From contig NZ_CAJGZJ010000025.1 in the NCBI RefSeq assembly GCF_904846225.1, forward strand, positions 1-35,559: a DNA stretch of 35,559 nt. Reading direction: 5' to 3'. A model generated the notes under the pieces. The model worked only from the letters and a program-made list of their open reading frames with translations, was not told where the DNA came from and searched no databases. This DNA is from Psychrobacter immobilis (GTDB lineage Bacteria > Pseudomonadota > Gammaproteobacteria > Pseudomonadales > Moraxellaceae). The position numbers and the translations under genes were made by a program. Shown here one piece after another: positions 25,447 to 33,554 of this stretch (positions are counted from its first letter, which is position 1; every line of letters starts with the position of its first letter).

Positions 25447-26724
25447 CTAAACCCCACTCGCCTGCTTGGCAAACAATCGCATCAACGGCTTGATTTTGCC
25501 AACTCGGTACATGCCTTCACTACGTAGCTGCTGCACAGGACGCATTTGAGCAAGTGACCCTGCAAACAGCCAGTTGAGCGCAGAGAAGCTATGCATCATT
25601 AGGCTATTATGCGGACGACGCAGGCGCTCATAAGTACGCAACGTTTGATTGCTGCCCCAAATTTTCCCACCACTACGCGCAAAGTCATGTGCCAATTGTT
25701 CGCTTAGCGTCTGCACATCGAGCATGCCCAAATTCAATCCTTGACCCGCCAGCGGATGGACGCCATGCGCTGCGTCACCGATTAATACCAAATTATCAGC
25801 GACGTAACTTTTTGCTTGTTGCGCCGTTAGTGGAAAACTGGCGATTGATTCAATCTGTTTGATCGCGCCCAGTTCATAGTTGGTGGCAGCAGACAGCTTG
25901 TCCGCGACAAAGCGATCTTCCTCTTCTATCAAGGCCAATGCCTGATTGCGTGGCAACGTCCAGACTATCGATTGCCAGTATTGTGGATTGGCTTTATCGG
26001 CATCTGTAATATCTGCTAGCGGCAATAATGCTAGTGTGCCCGTGGGTAACATGGCTTGGCGCGCGGTCGCTTGATGCGGCTTTTCGGTCTGAATCGCACA
26101 GCAAATCGCGGTTTGATTATAGTCTAAAGTATCTAGCCCAATCCCTGCTTGTTGACGCACAAATGATCCACGACCATCTGCACCAACCACTAGCGCCGCG
26201 TCAATCACCGCACCATCGTCTAAAGTCACACGATAGCCTTGCTCAGCACCCAGCCAGTCCATTCCCACGACTTTTTGCCCAGCAATGACCGTCAAATAGT
26301 CACTGACCATATTTTCAGACAAATGCTGCCATAAGGCATATTCGATGACCGCAGGCTCGACCATACTACCTAGTATTTTTGGCGTGAGGTTACTATCGTT
26401 GCTATTATTGTTATCACTGCTATCACCAAATAATAACTCACCCATGCCGTTCAATTGCCATACCTGCATTTGCGAGTAGTCCGCTTTACGCTGGGAGGCG
26501 GCAATTTTTTGCCAAGCGCCTACGTCCTCGAGTAAATTAATGCTGGCGACACTCAGCGCATAAACACGGGCATCACGTTTACTCAGCATATCTTGCCAAG
26601 CCGATTCATCACGCGCAGGACGAGCATCAATCAAGGTGACTGGCATTTTTGCTTGCGCGAGCTTTAAAGCAAGCGTAGCACCGACGATACCGCTGCCGAT
26701 AATTAGCGTATGGTTGTTTTTCAT
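25447..26724 (-). CDS. UbiH/UbiI/VisC-family FAD-dependent hydroxylase
   Basis: This 425-residue flavoprotein monooxygenase of the ubiquinone pathway has an N-terminal Rossmann motif, IIGSGIVGATLALKLA, a mid DG motif VVGADGRGSFVRQQAG near 180, and the C-terminal FAD motif LIGDAAHGVHPLAGQGLNLG near 315. These proteins hydroxylate the polyprenyl-phenol ring during ubiquinone synthesis. By pairing with a UbiH-like gene upstream, and by its C-terminus, it is best called UbiI/VisC-like, but the ring position cannot be assigned from sequence. Start: AAAGGA seven bases upstream. MITE copy D separates it from its paralogue. Confidence 0.88.
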   Translation of the reverse strand: MKNNHTLIIGSGIVGATLALKLAQAKMPVTLIDARPARDESAWQDMLSKRDARVYALSVASINLLEDVGAWQKIAASQRKADYSQMQVWQLNGMGELLFGDSSDNNNSNDSNLTPKILGSMVEPAVIEYALWQHLSENMVSDYLTVIAGQKVVGMDWLGAEQGYRVTLDDGAVIDAALVVGADGRGSFVRQQAGIGLDTLDYNQTAICCAIQTEKPHQATARQAMLPTGTLALLPLADITDADKANPQYWQSIVWTLPRNQALALIEEEDRFVADKLSAATNYELGAIKQIESIASFPLTAQQAKSYVADNLVLIGDAAHGVHPLAGQGLNLGMLDVQTLSEQLAHDFARSGGKIWGSNQTLRTYERLRRPHNSLMMHSFSALNWLFAGSLAQMRPVQQLRSEGMYRVGKIKPLMRLFAKQASGV

Positions 26725-26788
26725 GCAACATCCTTTATGGAGCGACAGTCTGCTCAGAGTATTTATGAATTGCTTATTATGGATACAG

Positions 26789-26922
26789 TGTATAGAACAC
26801 AGTGAGTGCTATTGGGATAAATATTATGTAGCCTCTGTCTGCAATGACGCAGCAAGCAAGTAAAATTTATCCCAGTAGCACAAGACAACAGTTGCACTTC
26901 TTTTATTTAGGATAGAATCTAT
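26789..26922 (+). repeat. MITE-like repeat, copy D (degenerate ends)
   Basis: The inner inverted repeats are well kept: TGCTATTGGGATAAATATT on the left and AAAATTTATCCCAGTAGCAC on the right around GCCTCTGTCTGCAATGACGC. The outer termini are decayed (GGATAGAATCTATG on the right, TATAGAACAC on the left). It lies in the 210-bp space between two co-directional hydroxylase genes. Confidence 0.75.
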
Positions 26923-26934
26923 GTGTATTCACGT

Positions 26935-28245
26935 CTAAGACTTTAAACCCATCGCATAAGTAGCCACTAACGGTTTAATATTTGGTAATTTATCAAAGGC
27001 AATCAAAGCCACATTCCGTGCGAGCTTCACTGCTGGATTGGTATGAGTAAAACCATGTACCACGGCATCACAGAAACGAATCACCCTTCTTTGATCTGCT
27101 TTTCTGGCTTTTTCATAGCGTGTCAATAATTGCGTGTCGCCGATGTCTTCGCCTCTTAGCACCTGTGCACTCATCATTTGCGCCAGTACATGCGCATCCC
27201 TCATACAAAGGTTAAAACCTTGTCCTGCTACCGGATGCAGCGTATGAGCGGCATTGCCCATAATGACACAGCGCCCAGCCACTTGTTTGTCTGCCAACAC
27301 TCGCGTCAATGGATAAGCACCGCGGCGACCAGCAGCGACAAACTTGCCAGCGCGTTGCCCAAATGCTTGCTGAAGCGTCTCCAAAAAGTGTGCATCATCT
27401 TCTAAATACTGCGTTTCCGCGCCTTTGGCACATATCCAAACGACCGAGCGTCTATAGCCTTTTTGATACTCATCATTGCCACTGCCTTCTGGATCAGTCA
27501 ATGGCAGGACAGCAAGCGGGCCTGCGGGGCTGAAGCGTTCAATCGCGATATGCTCGTGTGGCATAGAAGTCTCGACCACACCAACAATAGCGGTTTGTCC
27601 ATAATCATAAGTCGTCGTACCAATATCTAATAACTGTCGTACGGTAGAGTTTTGTCCATCGCAAGCGACCAAGACACTGGCTTTTAATTGCTGCTCATGC
27701 CCCTCTTCATCATCGTGGCTAACGCTAATTGTGACGCTATCCATCTGCTGATTAACTGCCGTCACAGTGGCTCGATCAATCAAAGTAATCAGTGGTTCTT
27801 GCTGAGCCGCTAATAAAAGTTTACGCCCTAGCCAAGCATTCTCCATCACTTGTCCAAATGACTCGACCTTTTCTTCGCCCTTATTAAGCTGAGCACGGCC
27901 AAAGCTTCCTTGTTCACTAATCTGCACCGCATCGATGCGACAAGCATGACTTTGTAGCTCATCCCATAGGCCAATTTCTTGATAAATCTGTACCGTGCGA
28001 CGAGATATCGCCGTGTTGCGACTGTCTAAATAGTGGCTGCGCGTACTGTCATCATTGGGACTAATAGTTGGATAACCGTTTTTTTCAAGCAAAGTACTCG
28101 CAATCCCATGATGAGCCAATAGCAATGCAAAGGACAAGCCCACATGACCACCGCCAACGATAAGCACTTGCTGCTCAGTGATGGCTTCTCTCTTTTCAGA
28201 TAGGCTCTCAGAATTCGGTAGATTTAAATCAGTATCTGGCATCAT
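26935..28245 (-). CDS. ubiH: UbiH-like 2-polyprenyl-6-methoxyphenol hydroxylase
   Basis: This 436-residue flavoprotein has LIVGGGHVGLSFALLL near 28 for ADP binding, VLVACDGQNSTVRQLLDIG near 192, and VIMGNAAHTLHPVAGQGFNLCMRDAHVLAQMM near 328 for FAD. The middle and C-terminal parts (GPLAVLPLTDPEG, GRRGAYPLTR, ARNVALIAFDKLPNIK) match UbiH better than UbiI or UbiF. UbiH adds the C4 hydroxyl in aerobic ubiquinone synthesis. The first ~24 residues are a polar extension. Start: AGGAAT upstream of ATG. The 580-bp divergent spacer before phoH should carry its promoter. Confidence 0.9.
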   Translation of the reverse strand: MMPDTDLNLPNSESLSEKREAITEQQVLIVGGGHVGLSFALLLAHHGIASTLLEKNGYPTISPNDDSTRSHYLDSRNTAISRRTVQIYQEIGLWDELQSHACRIDAVQISEQGSFGRAQLNKGEEKVESFGQVMENAWLGRKLLLAAQQEPLITLIDRATVTAVNQQMDSVTISVSHDDEEGHEQQLKASVLVACDGQNSTVRQLLDIGTTTYDYGQTAIVGVVETSMPHEHIAIERFSPAGPLAVLPLTDPEGSGNDEYQKGYRRSVVWICAKGAETQYLEDDAHFLETLQQAFGQRAGKFVAAGRRGAYPLTRVLADKQVAGRCVIMGNAAHTLHPVAGQGFNLCMRDAHVLAQMMSAQVLRGEDIGDTQLLTRYEKARKADQRRVIRFCDAVVHGFTHTNPAVKLARNVALIAFDKLPNIKPLVATYAMGLKS

Positions 28246-28826
28246 TATTATTCCTATTATAATTTGTTGAGCAGGCGTTCTGAACGCGATTAGTCGTTGC
28301 TAAAAGTTATTTTTATCTTTTGGCGTTATCATTTTTCTTGTACGTTGAGCTCAATGATCAAGCGCTATGATATAACCCATAGATTACCACAAATCGACTC
28401 TTATTCTGAGGTCTTAACAGTAGACAAAACGTGTCTCTAAAAAACGACTAACGCGCATATTATCAGCGTATTATAAAATTAATACAGGGGCAACCTTCTA
28501 AAAAGCTTAAGCAAGGACGAGCAGTTGCAATCGCCATACAAAAACACAGCCATCTAGTGGATGTATCGCTTGAAATTTAAAAACTATCTACCATAATAAA
28601 GACAAGAGATTTACTTATCTGTACGCCTAAAATGAATAATAACTTTTTCAAATCGCCGTTACTTTTGTTTTCACGCTTTATCTTTACGCTTCAAAAGTTT
28701 CTACGCTTCAAAATCAATATAGATCTACTGACTATTTACCGTTTAAGCCCGCGACGCTATTAAAACCAAGTCATTGTGTTATGAATATAATATATAGCAT
28801 CGGGCACACAACATAAGGATAATCGC
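28246..28826. other. long divergent intergenic region, ubiH / phoH
   Basis: This 581-bp AT-rich spacer has no convincing gene. Seen in it are a perfect palindrome GCGTTC-T-GAACGC at 28275-28287, about 30 bases upstream of ubiH; an 11-base direct repeat ACGCTTCAAAA near 28686-28713; and a TATAAT at 28786-28791, about 36 bases before phoH. A 43-codon open frame from 28632 lacks a ribosome binding site. A small RNA is possible, but nothing diagnostic is visible. Confidence 0.4.
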
Positions 28827-29927
28827 TTGACTGATTCTATGAGCCGCCGTATAAAGTTTGAATCATTGACGCCAGCACAGCTCAAAACCGTGCTTGGTGA
28901 ATATAATAATCATATGAAATATATCCAACAACGCCTCGATATTAAAATTAGCCAACGCCAAGGCGACTTTTGCCTCAGTGGCGATGTGACAGGGGTTGAG
29001 CGCGGTGAACGTATTATATATAAAATGGTAGATGAAGCACAAAATTCAAAAGACATCAGCGCAGAAGAGCTGCATCTGATTATTCAATCAAGCATCTCTC
29101 GTGATGAAGATATAGAAGCCGACGAGCAAAAGGCTAAAAGCATAGAATCTGAAGAAGATTTGGAGGCTAGTGAATTTACGCCCATTAGCTTACGCACCCG
29201 TAAAGGTCGTATCATCCCTCGCGGTGGTAACCAGCAGCGCTATGTACAAAACGTACTCAACTCTGATGTGTCATTTGGTATCGGTCCTGCTGGTACAGGT
29301 AAGACTTACCTAGCGGTTGCTTGCGCTGTCGATATGCTTGAGCGTAATGAGATTGAGCGTATCTTACTGGTACGTCCAGCGGTAGAAGCGGGTGAAAAAC
29401 TCGGATTCTTACCGGGTGATTTAACCCAAAAAATCGATCCTTACTTGCGCCCATTATATGATGCGTTATATGAGATGATCGGCGTAGAAAAAGTTGGTAA
29501 GTTGATTGAAAAACAAGTCATCGAAGTCGCCCCACTTGCCTATATGCGCGGTCGTACCTTAAACAACTCATTTGTCATTTTAGATGAAGCGCAAAACACC
29601 ACGCCTGAACAGATGAAAATGTTTTTGACGCGGTTGGGTTTTGGCTCACGTGCCGTCATTACGGGTGATATTACTCAGGTCGATTTGCCACGTGGTACCA
29701 AGTCAGGGCTGACGCAAGCGCTCGAAATATTAAGAAATATCGAAGAGATTCATGTCACTAAGTTTGACTCAAAGGACGTTGTACGCCATCAGTTGGTACA
29801 GCAAATCGTTGAAGCTTACGATGTCTTTGACAATGAGCAATTGATACTAGAAGAAAAACGCAAATTTGAGCGCATCAAAGAGCAAGAACGTAGACAAGTG
29901 ATCGCTGACGCGGCCGCGAAATTATAG
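28827..29927 (+). CDS. ybeZ: PhoH family (YbeZ-like) ATPase
   Basis: This 366-residue P-loop ATPase has an N-terminal KH-like region (about 8-75), Walker A GPAGTGKT at 153-160, and Walker B FVILDEAQN near 252 with the family's NTTPEQMKMFLTRLGFGS following. PhoH/YbeZ proteins are RNA-associated ATPases that usually partner the RNase YbeY. The ORF starts at TTG with AAGGAT six bases upstream; the ATG twelve bases later lies too far from that site, so TTG is preferred. ybeY usually follows, but here a terminator and an opposing histidine kinase gene follow. Confidence 0.93.
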   Translation: MTDSMSRRIKFESLTPAQLKTVLGEYNNHMKYIQQRLDIKISQRQGDFCLSGDVTGVERGERIIYKMVDEAQNSKDISAEELHLIIQSSISRDEDIEADEQKAKSIESEEDLEASEFTPISLRTRKGRIIPRGGNQQRYVQNVLNSDVSFGIGPAGTGKTYLAVACAVDMLERNEIERILLVRPAVEAGEKLGFLPGDLTQKIDPYLRPLYDALYEMIGVEKVGKLIEKQVIEVAPLAYMRGRTLNNSFVILDEAQNTTPEQMKMFLTRLGFGSRAVITGDITQVDLPRGTKSGLTQALEILRNIEEIHVTKFDSKDVVRHQLVQQIVEAYDVFDNEQLILEEKRKFERIKEQERRQVIADAAAKL

Positions 29928-29975
29928 CCTGAGCCTGATGAGCTTAATGTCTTAATGTCTTAAATTTAAAATAAG

Positions 29976-30009
29976 AAAACCGGATTATTAGCTAATAATC
30001 CGGTTTTTT
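29976..30009 (+). terminator. terminator after phoH
   Basis: Perfect 15-base arms AAAACCGGATTATTA (29976-29990) and TAATAATCCGGTTTT (29993-30007) with a 2-base loop are followed by T residues. Confidence 0.92.
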
Positions 30010-30173
30010 GCTTTCGATCTTTTTTAGCTTTAATCTTAAAGCGTGATGAATATCCGACCATAGTAGTGACAGTGACTATGTGTGATGATTAAATACACCC
30101 TATTATCAGATAATTTAATTCAACTCTCCCACGTTTTTTTGTACGAAATTGACCGCGTAAATTACCCCTATCA

Positions 30174-31640
30174 CTAGTAGATTAGCAGCGCGACACTGAC
30201 TTGAAAACAGTAGCTATCTTTGACGGTGATGCTTATCTTACCGTTATGAGCCTTAACAATCGCTTGTACAATCGACAACCCCAGCCCTGTACCTGAATGC
30301 AATGTATGGTCTTTATGATGCCGATAAAAGCGTTCAGACAATTTATCCACTTCTATCTGTGTTAATGGATGCTCTAATTGGTTGGTGAGTACTATCTTTA
30401 GATATCGCGACTCTGATGCAGCTGGCTTGTTTTTCTGCGCTGTCTTTATACTGTTATAAACTACCGTCGAGGCGGCAATAGTAATAAGGCTATCGCTTGC
30501 TGCGTAATAAACCGCATTTGATGTTAGATTGGCAAACAGCCTTTGTAACAAGCTGTCATCTCCTAATACGGCTCTAAAATCTCCGCTGCTCTCAAAACGA
30601 ATACCTCGGTCTTCTGCGATTAATTCGTAATAAGACACCATTTTAATGATCAAAGATTCGACATTAACCGCAGCGAATTGGGAGTCATAAAGCCCTTTTT
30701 GTGTTTTTGCCAATAACAACATGTTGTTAATCAAACGTGTTAGCTGTTCAATCGTTTCATGCTGATCATGTAGTTGCTCAACATATTCATGACTGTTTCT
30801 TGGTTTGCTTAGCATCACTTGTGTTTGAGTACCCAAGGTCGCCAGCGGCGTACGTAGCTCATGGGCAATATCGTCGGAGAAACGTGATAATGCGACAAAA
30901 TTGTGCTCAAGCTTAATCATCATGGCATTATAAGCGTCAGCGAGTGGTCGCAACTCACTAGGCATGTCATTGACAATAATGCGATCATCAAGCTGTTCTG
31001 TGTTGATACGGCTCATTTTCTGTCTAATGGTCGATAATGGCGCAAATCCTAAGTGCACACTAAAAGCGGCCACAAAAACCAAGATAAAGGTAATGGCAGT
31101 TAATATAAGAATTAATTGGCGGTTAAATTGGGCGAGGTATTGATGATGAACATCGATAGGTAGCGCGATGAGTGCCAAACGCTCAGAGTGCTGAATGACA
31201 ATCGCTCTATAATGGCGATTCTCGATCTTCAAATCAAACGGTTGGTCATGATGCTGCTGCCAAAGATCGGCTACTGAGCGTCTATTCTGTGACCGACTCA
31301 TAAAGTCTTTAGGAATACTATCAAGGACGCGCCCCTGATTATCGGTAATTACCGTTTTTACAACGTAGTCTAGTCCGGTGTTTTGTAGTGGCTGCGGCCT
31401 TTTAGATTGATTGGAACGTGTTGTGTTGTCTTGATTATCAAATGCGCTATCGGTCATATGCTGACGTAAATTAAACGCCGCATGGGTTAAAACCTCTGAA
31501 TCCATCTGCTCAAAATGACTATTGACTGAGCGTTGAATCCAAAGGTACAAGCAGATTTGGGTAATCACAACACAGAGCGTTAGCAGAAATATCGTCCGCC
31601 ATAACAATGATAGGCGTCCATCAGTCACAATAGGCGTCAT
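30174..31640 (-). CDS. CusS/CopS-like sensor histidine kinase
   Basis: This is a 488-residue inner-membrane kinase. It has a first membrane helix (about 15-36), a periplasmic sensor region (about 37-172) rich in His and Asp but without a recognised fold, a second helix (about 174-198) and HAMP (about 200-250). HisKA follows with phosphoacceptor H260 in DIAHELRTPLATL. The ATPase domain has N-box NLTSNAV (371-377) and G2 SGTGLGLSIV (449-458). The G1 segment is TNQLEHPL rather than DxGxG, as in heavy-metal CusS/CopS kinases. It follows the response regulator gene by one base. The CusR-like box and DUF305 partner nearby point to copper sensing, an inference. Confidence 0.9.
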   Translation of the reverse strand: MTPIVTDGRLSLLWRTIFLLTLCVVITQICLYLWIQRSVNSHFEQMDSEVLTHAAFNLRQHMTDSAFDNQDNTTRSNQSKRPQPLQNTGLDYVVKTVITDNQGRVLDSIPKDFMSRSQNRRSVADLWQQHHDQPFDLKIENRHYRAIVIQHSERLALIALPIDVHHQYLAQFNRQLILILTAITFILVFVAAFSVHLGFAPLSTIRQKMSRINTEQLDDRIIVNDMPSELRPLADAYNAMMIKLEHNFVALSRFSDDIAHELRTPLATLGTQTQVMLSKPRNSHEYVEQLHDQHETIEQLTRLINNMLLLAKTQKGLYDSQFAAVNVESLIIKMVSYYELIAEDRGIRFESSGDFRAVLGDDSLLQRLFANLTSNAVYYAASDSLITIAASTVVYNSIKTAQKNKPAASESRYLKIVLTNQLEHPLTQIEVDKLSERFYRHHKDHTLHSGTGLGLSIVQAIVKAHNGKISITVKDSYCFQVSVALLIY

Positions 31641-31641
31641 G

Positions 31642-32358
31642 TTATGGGCTTGCTACTGGTTGTGTTGATTTATGACTGTTATCCATGATTTCTAGTCGAT
31701 AGCCCATACCACGTACCGTATGTATCAGCTTTACCTCATGATCATCATCGATCTTAATTCTTAAGCGCCGAATCGCCACATCAATGACATTAGTATCGCT
31801 ATCAAAATTTATATCCCAAACCTGAGAGGCAATGACAGAGCGTGGTAACACCTCACCTTGACGCTCCAATAAAAACTGTAATAAGGAAAATTCTTTTGCC
31901 GTTAATTTAATGGGTAGATCATCTCTATGGACGGTGCGTTTAGCGATATCCATCTTTAAATCAGCAATTTGCATCAGGTTGCTGCTGTAGTCAGCCTGAT
32001 TGGCACGGCGGAGCAAGTTTTTTATTCTTACCAATAGCTCAGCAAAGGCAAAAGGCTTGGTGAGGTAATCATCACCGCCAATCTCAATACCTTTGATGCG
32101 ATCAGATAAATCATCTTTAGCCGTCAAAAACAAAACGGGCGTGTACTTGCCAGCCGCGCGGTAATTATGCACAAGCTCAAAACCACTGACATCAGGCAGC
32201 ATCACATCCATGATTACGATATTAAAATCCTCGCTCATTAAGGCATGATAGCCATCAAGTCCCGTAGTGTGATGCTCAACGACAAATCCGGCTTCCGTCA
32301 GACCTTTTTTTATATAGTCCCCAAGCGAACATTCATCTTCGACTAATAATAGTTTCAT
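31642..32358 (-). CDS. CusR/CopR-like OmpR-family response regulator
   Basis: This regulator of about 238 residues has a receiver domain (1-115: acidic pocket ED at 7-8, phosphoacceptor D51 in IMDVMLP, K101 in LTKPFAF). An OmpR/PhoB winged helix follows (about 130-225: LTAKEFSLLQFLLERQGEVLPRS, VIDVAIRRLRIKID, TVRGMGYRL). ATG 32358, giving MKLLLVEDE, fits the family; an in-frame GTG at 32367 would add three residues. It heads a two-gene operon with the kinase. A CusR-like inverted repeat lies in the divergent promoter region at 32440-32455, so it probably controls the DUF305 gene and perhaps itself. Confidence 0.92.
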   Translation of the reverse strand: MKLLLVEDECSLGDYIKKGLTEAGFVVEHHTTGLDGYHALMSEDFNIVIMDVMLPDVSGFELVHNYRAAGKYTPVLFLTAKDDLSDRIKGIEIGGDDYLTKPFAFAELLVRIKNLLRRANQADYSSNLMQIADLKMDIAKRTVHRDDLPIKLTAKEFSLLQFLLERQGEVLPRSVIASQVWDINFDSDTNVIDVAIRRLRIKIDDDHEVKLIHTVRGMGYRLEIMDNSHKSTQPVASP

Positions 32359-32439
32359 AACAGACACGCGCTGGTTGGTTAGGTTGATGCTATCAATAAT
32401 AGAGTAATGTCGGCGATATTCCTATAGCATGACTGCCAC

Positions 32440-32455
32440 ATGACAGAATTGTCAT
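32440..32455. promoter_or_regulatory. CusR/CopR-like box
   Basis: ATGACAGAATTGTCAT matches the copper-responsive box ATGACAANNTTGTCAT (CusR of E. coli) at all but one fixed position. Its centre is about 40 bases upstream of a TATATT (32484-32489) that could be the -10 box of the DUF305 gene. Nearby GCATGAC (32428) and CGTCATG (32461) repeat parts of the motif. Confidence 0.7.
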
Positions 32456-32523
32456 CTTCGCGTCATGCTGCTGTCAGAATCATTATATTAAGCTACTCAG
32501 TATATCTACGTTAAGGTTACATC

Positions 32524-33288
32524 ATGAATATTAATAATAAATCACGCTTAGCCGTGTTAGCGACCAGTATGAGTGCTGCTTTTTTATTAAGCGCTTGTCA
32601 ATCGGCTAATGAGAAAGTTGAGACGCCTGTAATCAAAGGAGGCGCAACCGTTGAGGCCACTCAAGCAGATTCGCCAGTAGCGGATATACATGCAGGGCAT
32701 GATATGAGTGCTATGCCTGCAAATGCGATGCCAGCAGATGGCACATCAATGACCCCAATGCTTAAAGACTATACCGAATCCATGACTAAAATGCATAAAG
32801 AGATGATGGCTGGTATAAATCATAACAATCCAGATGTGGCATTTGCGCAAGGTATGCTCAGTCATCATATTGGCGCAGTGGACATGGCAAAAATTGAGCT
32901 CAAATACGGTACGGATAAAGAAATGCGTCAATTGGCGCAAGAAATCATCGACGCTCAGCAATCTGAGATTAAACAAATGACAGCATGGCTAGCTGATCAT
33001 CCTGATGACGCTGAACCGACAGCCAACACCAAAGCCATGCAACAAGCCTATGCTGATGGTATGAATGACAGTCACGATGACATGATGACAGGTATCGCTG
33101 ATCCTGTACCTGATATGGCGTTTGCTCGCGGTATGTTGCCTCATCATATGGGTGCAGTCGATATGGCAAAAGTCCAACTTAACTATGGTAAAGATGCCAA
33201 AATGCGGAAGCTTGCTCAAGAGATTATTGACGCTCAGCAACCTGAGATTGAACAAATGCAAAGCTGGATTGCAGCGCATAAAGGCTAG
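32524..33288 (+). CDS. DUF305 lipoprotein with duplicated domain, probable periplasmic copper binder
   Basis: This 254-residue lipoprotein has lipobox LLSAC (Cys25). A Met/His-rich stretch (HAGHDMSAMPANAMP, about 58-72) precedes two DUF305 repeats at about 97-162 and 183-252. Both contain FA-GML-HH-GAVDMAK and LAQEIIDAQQ-EI-QM-W. Paired His, Met and Asp residues in both copies are suited to Cu(I)/Cu(II). In Synechocystis the DUF305 protein CopM binds copper and is encoded with copRS; the same pairing is seen here, with the two-component genes divergent. Copper is inferred from this and the CusR-like box. MITE copy F follows the stop codon directly. Confidence 0.88.
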   Translation: MNINNKSRLAVLATSMSAAFLLSACQSANEKVETPVIKGGATVEATQADSPVADIHAGHDMSAMPANAMPADGTSMTPMLKDYTESMTKMHKEMMAGINHNNPDVAFAQGMLSHHIGAVDMAKIELKYGTDKEMRQLAQEIIDAQQSEIKQMTAWLADHPDDAEPTANTKAMQQAYADGMNDSHDDMMTGIADPVPDMAFARGMLPHHMGAVDMAKVQLNYGKDAKMRKLAQEIIDAQQPEIEQMQSWIAAHKG

Positions 33289-33417
33289 ATACAGTACTGC
33301 TGGTATGCATGTTTGTGTAATGAGAGTTTTGCAGCCTCTGTCTATGCAGGCACAGCAAGCAAGAAAAATTGATAGCAGCAGTGCGTGATGTATCGATGTT
33401 ACTTTTCATTGACTATA
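33289..33417 (+). repeat. MITE-like repeat, copy F (left terminus lost)
   Basis: The core (GCCTCTGTCTATGCAGG, GCAAGCAAGAAAAATTG) and right end (TTCATTGACTATA, ending 33417) are present. The left TATAGTC terminus is missing where the copy abuts the DUF305 stop codon. The right part is the reverse complement of the first segment of copy C. Confidence 0.72.
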
Positions 33418-33451
33418 TCGCTTGAATTGAGGCCACACTCTCATTGCAATC

Positions 33452-33480
33452 AAAAAAGGAACCATAAAGGTTCCTTTTTT
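33452..33480. terminator. bidirectional terminator between DUF305 gene and aspA
   Basis: Perfect arms AAAAAAGGAACC (33452-33463) and GGTTCCTTTTTT (33469-33480) flank a five-base loop between convergent genes. Confidence 0.9.
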
Positions 33481-33498
33481 ATAAAAGCCCATCTAGTA

Positions 33499-33544
33499 TC
33501 AATCGATGTTACTTATCATGGTCAATCGATATTACTTATCATGG
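33499..33544. repeat. two tandem 23-bp repeats downstream of aspA
   Basis: Units at 33499-33521 and 33522-33544 differ at one base. Each contains TCAATCGAT and TTACTTATCATGG. They resemble the right end of MITE copy F (ATCGATGTTACTTTTCATTG), so they may be a tandem expansion of a MITE fragment. Confidence 0.8.
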
Positions 33545-33554
33545 AAAATTATCT

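Noticed and set aside
28632..28763. 43-codon open frame upstream of phoH (MNNNFFKSPLLLF...)
   Set aside because: There is no ribosome binding site and no family likeness. The frame is carried by AT-rich sequence containing short direct repeats.
32746..33279. Long minus-strand open frames across the DUF305 gene
   Set aside because: They are antisense shadows of a repetitive coding sequence. The plus-strand protein has a lipobox and two recognisable domains.
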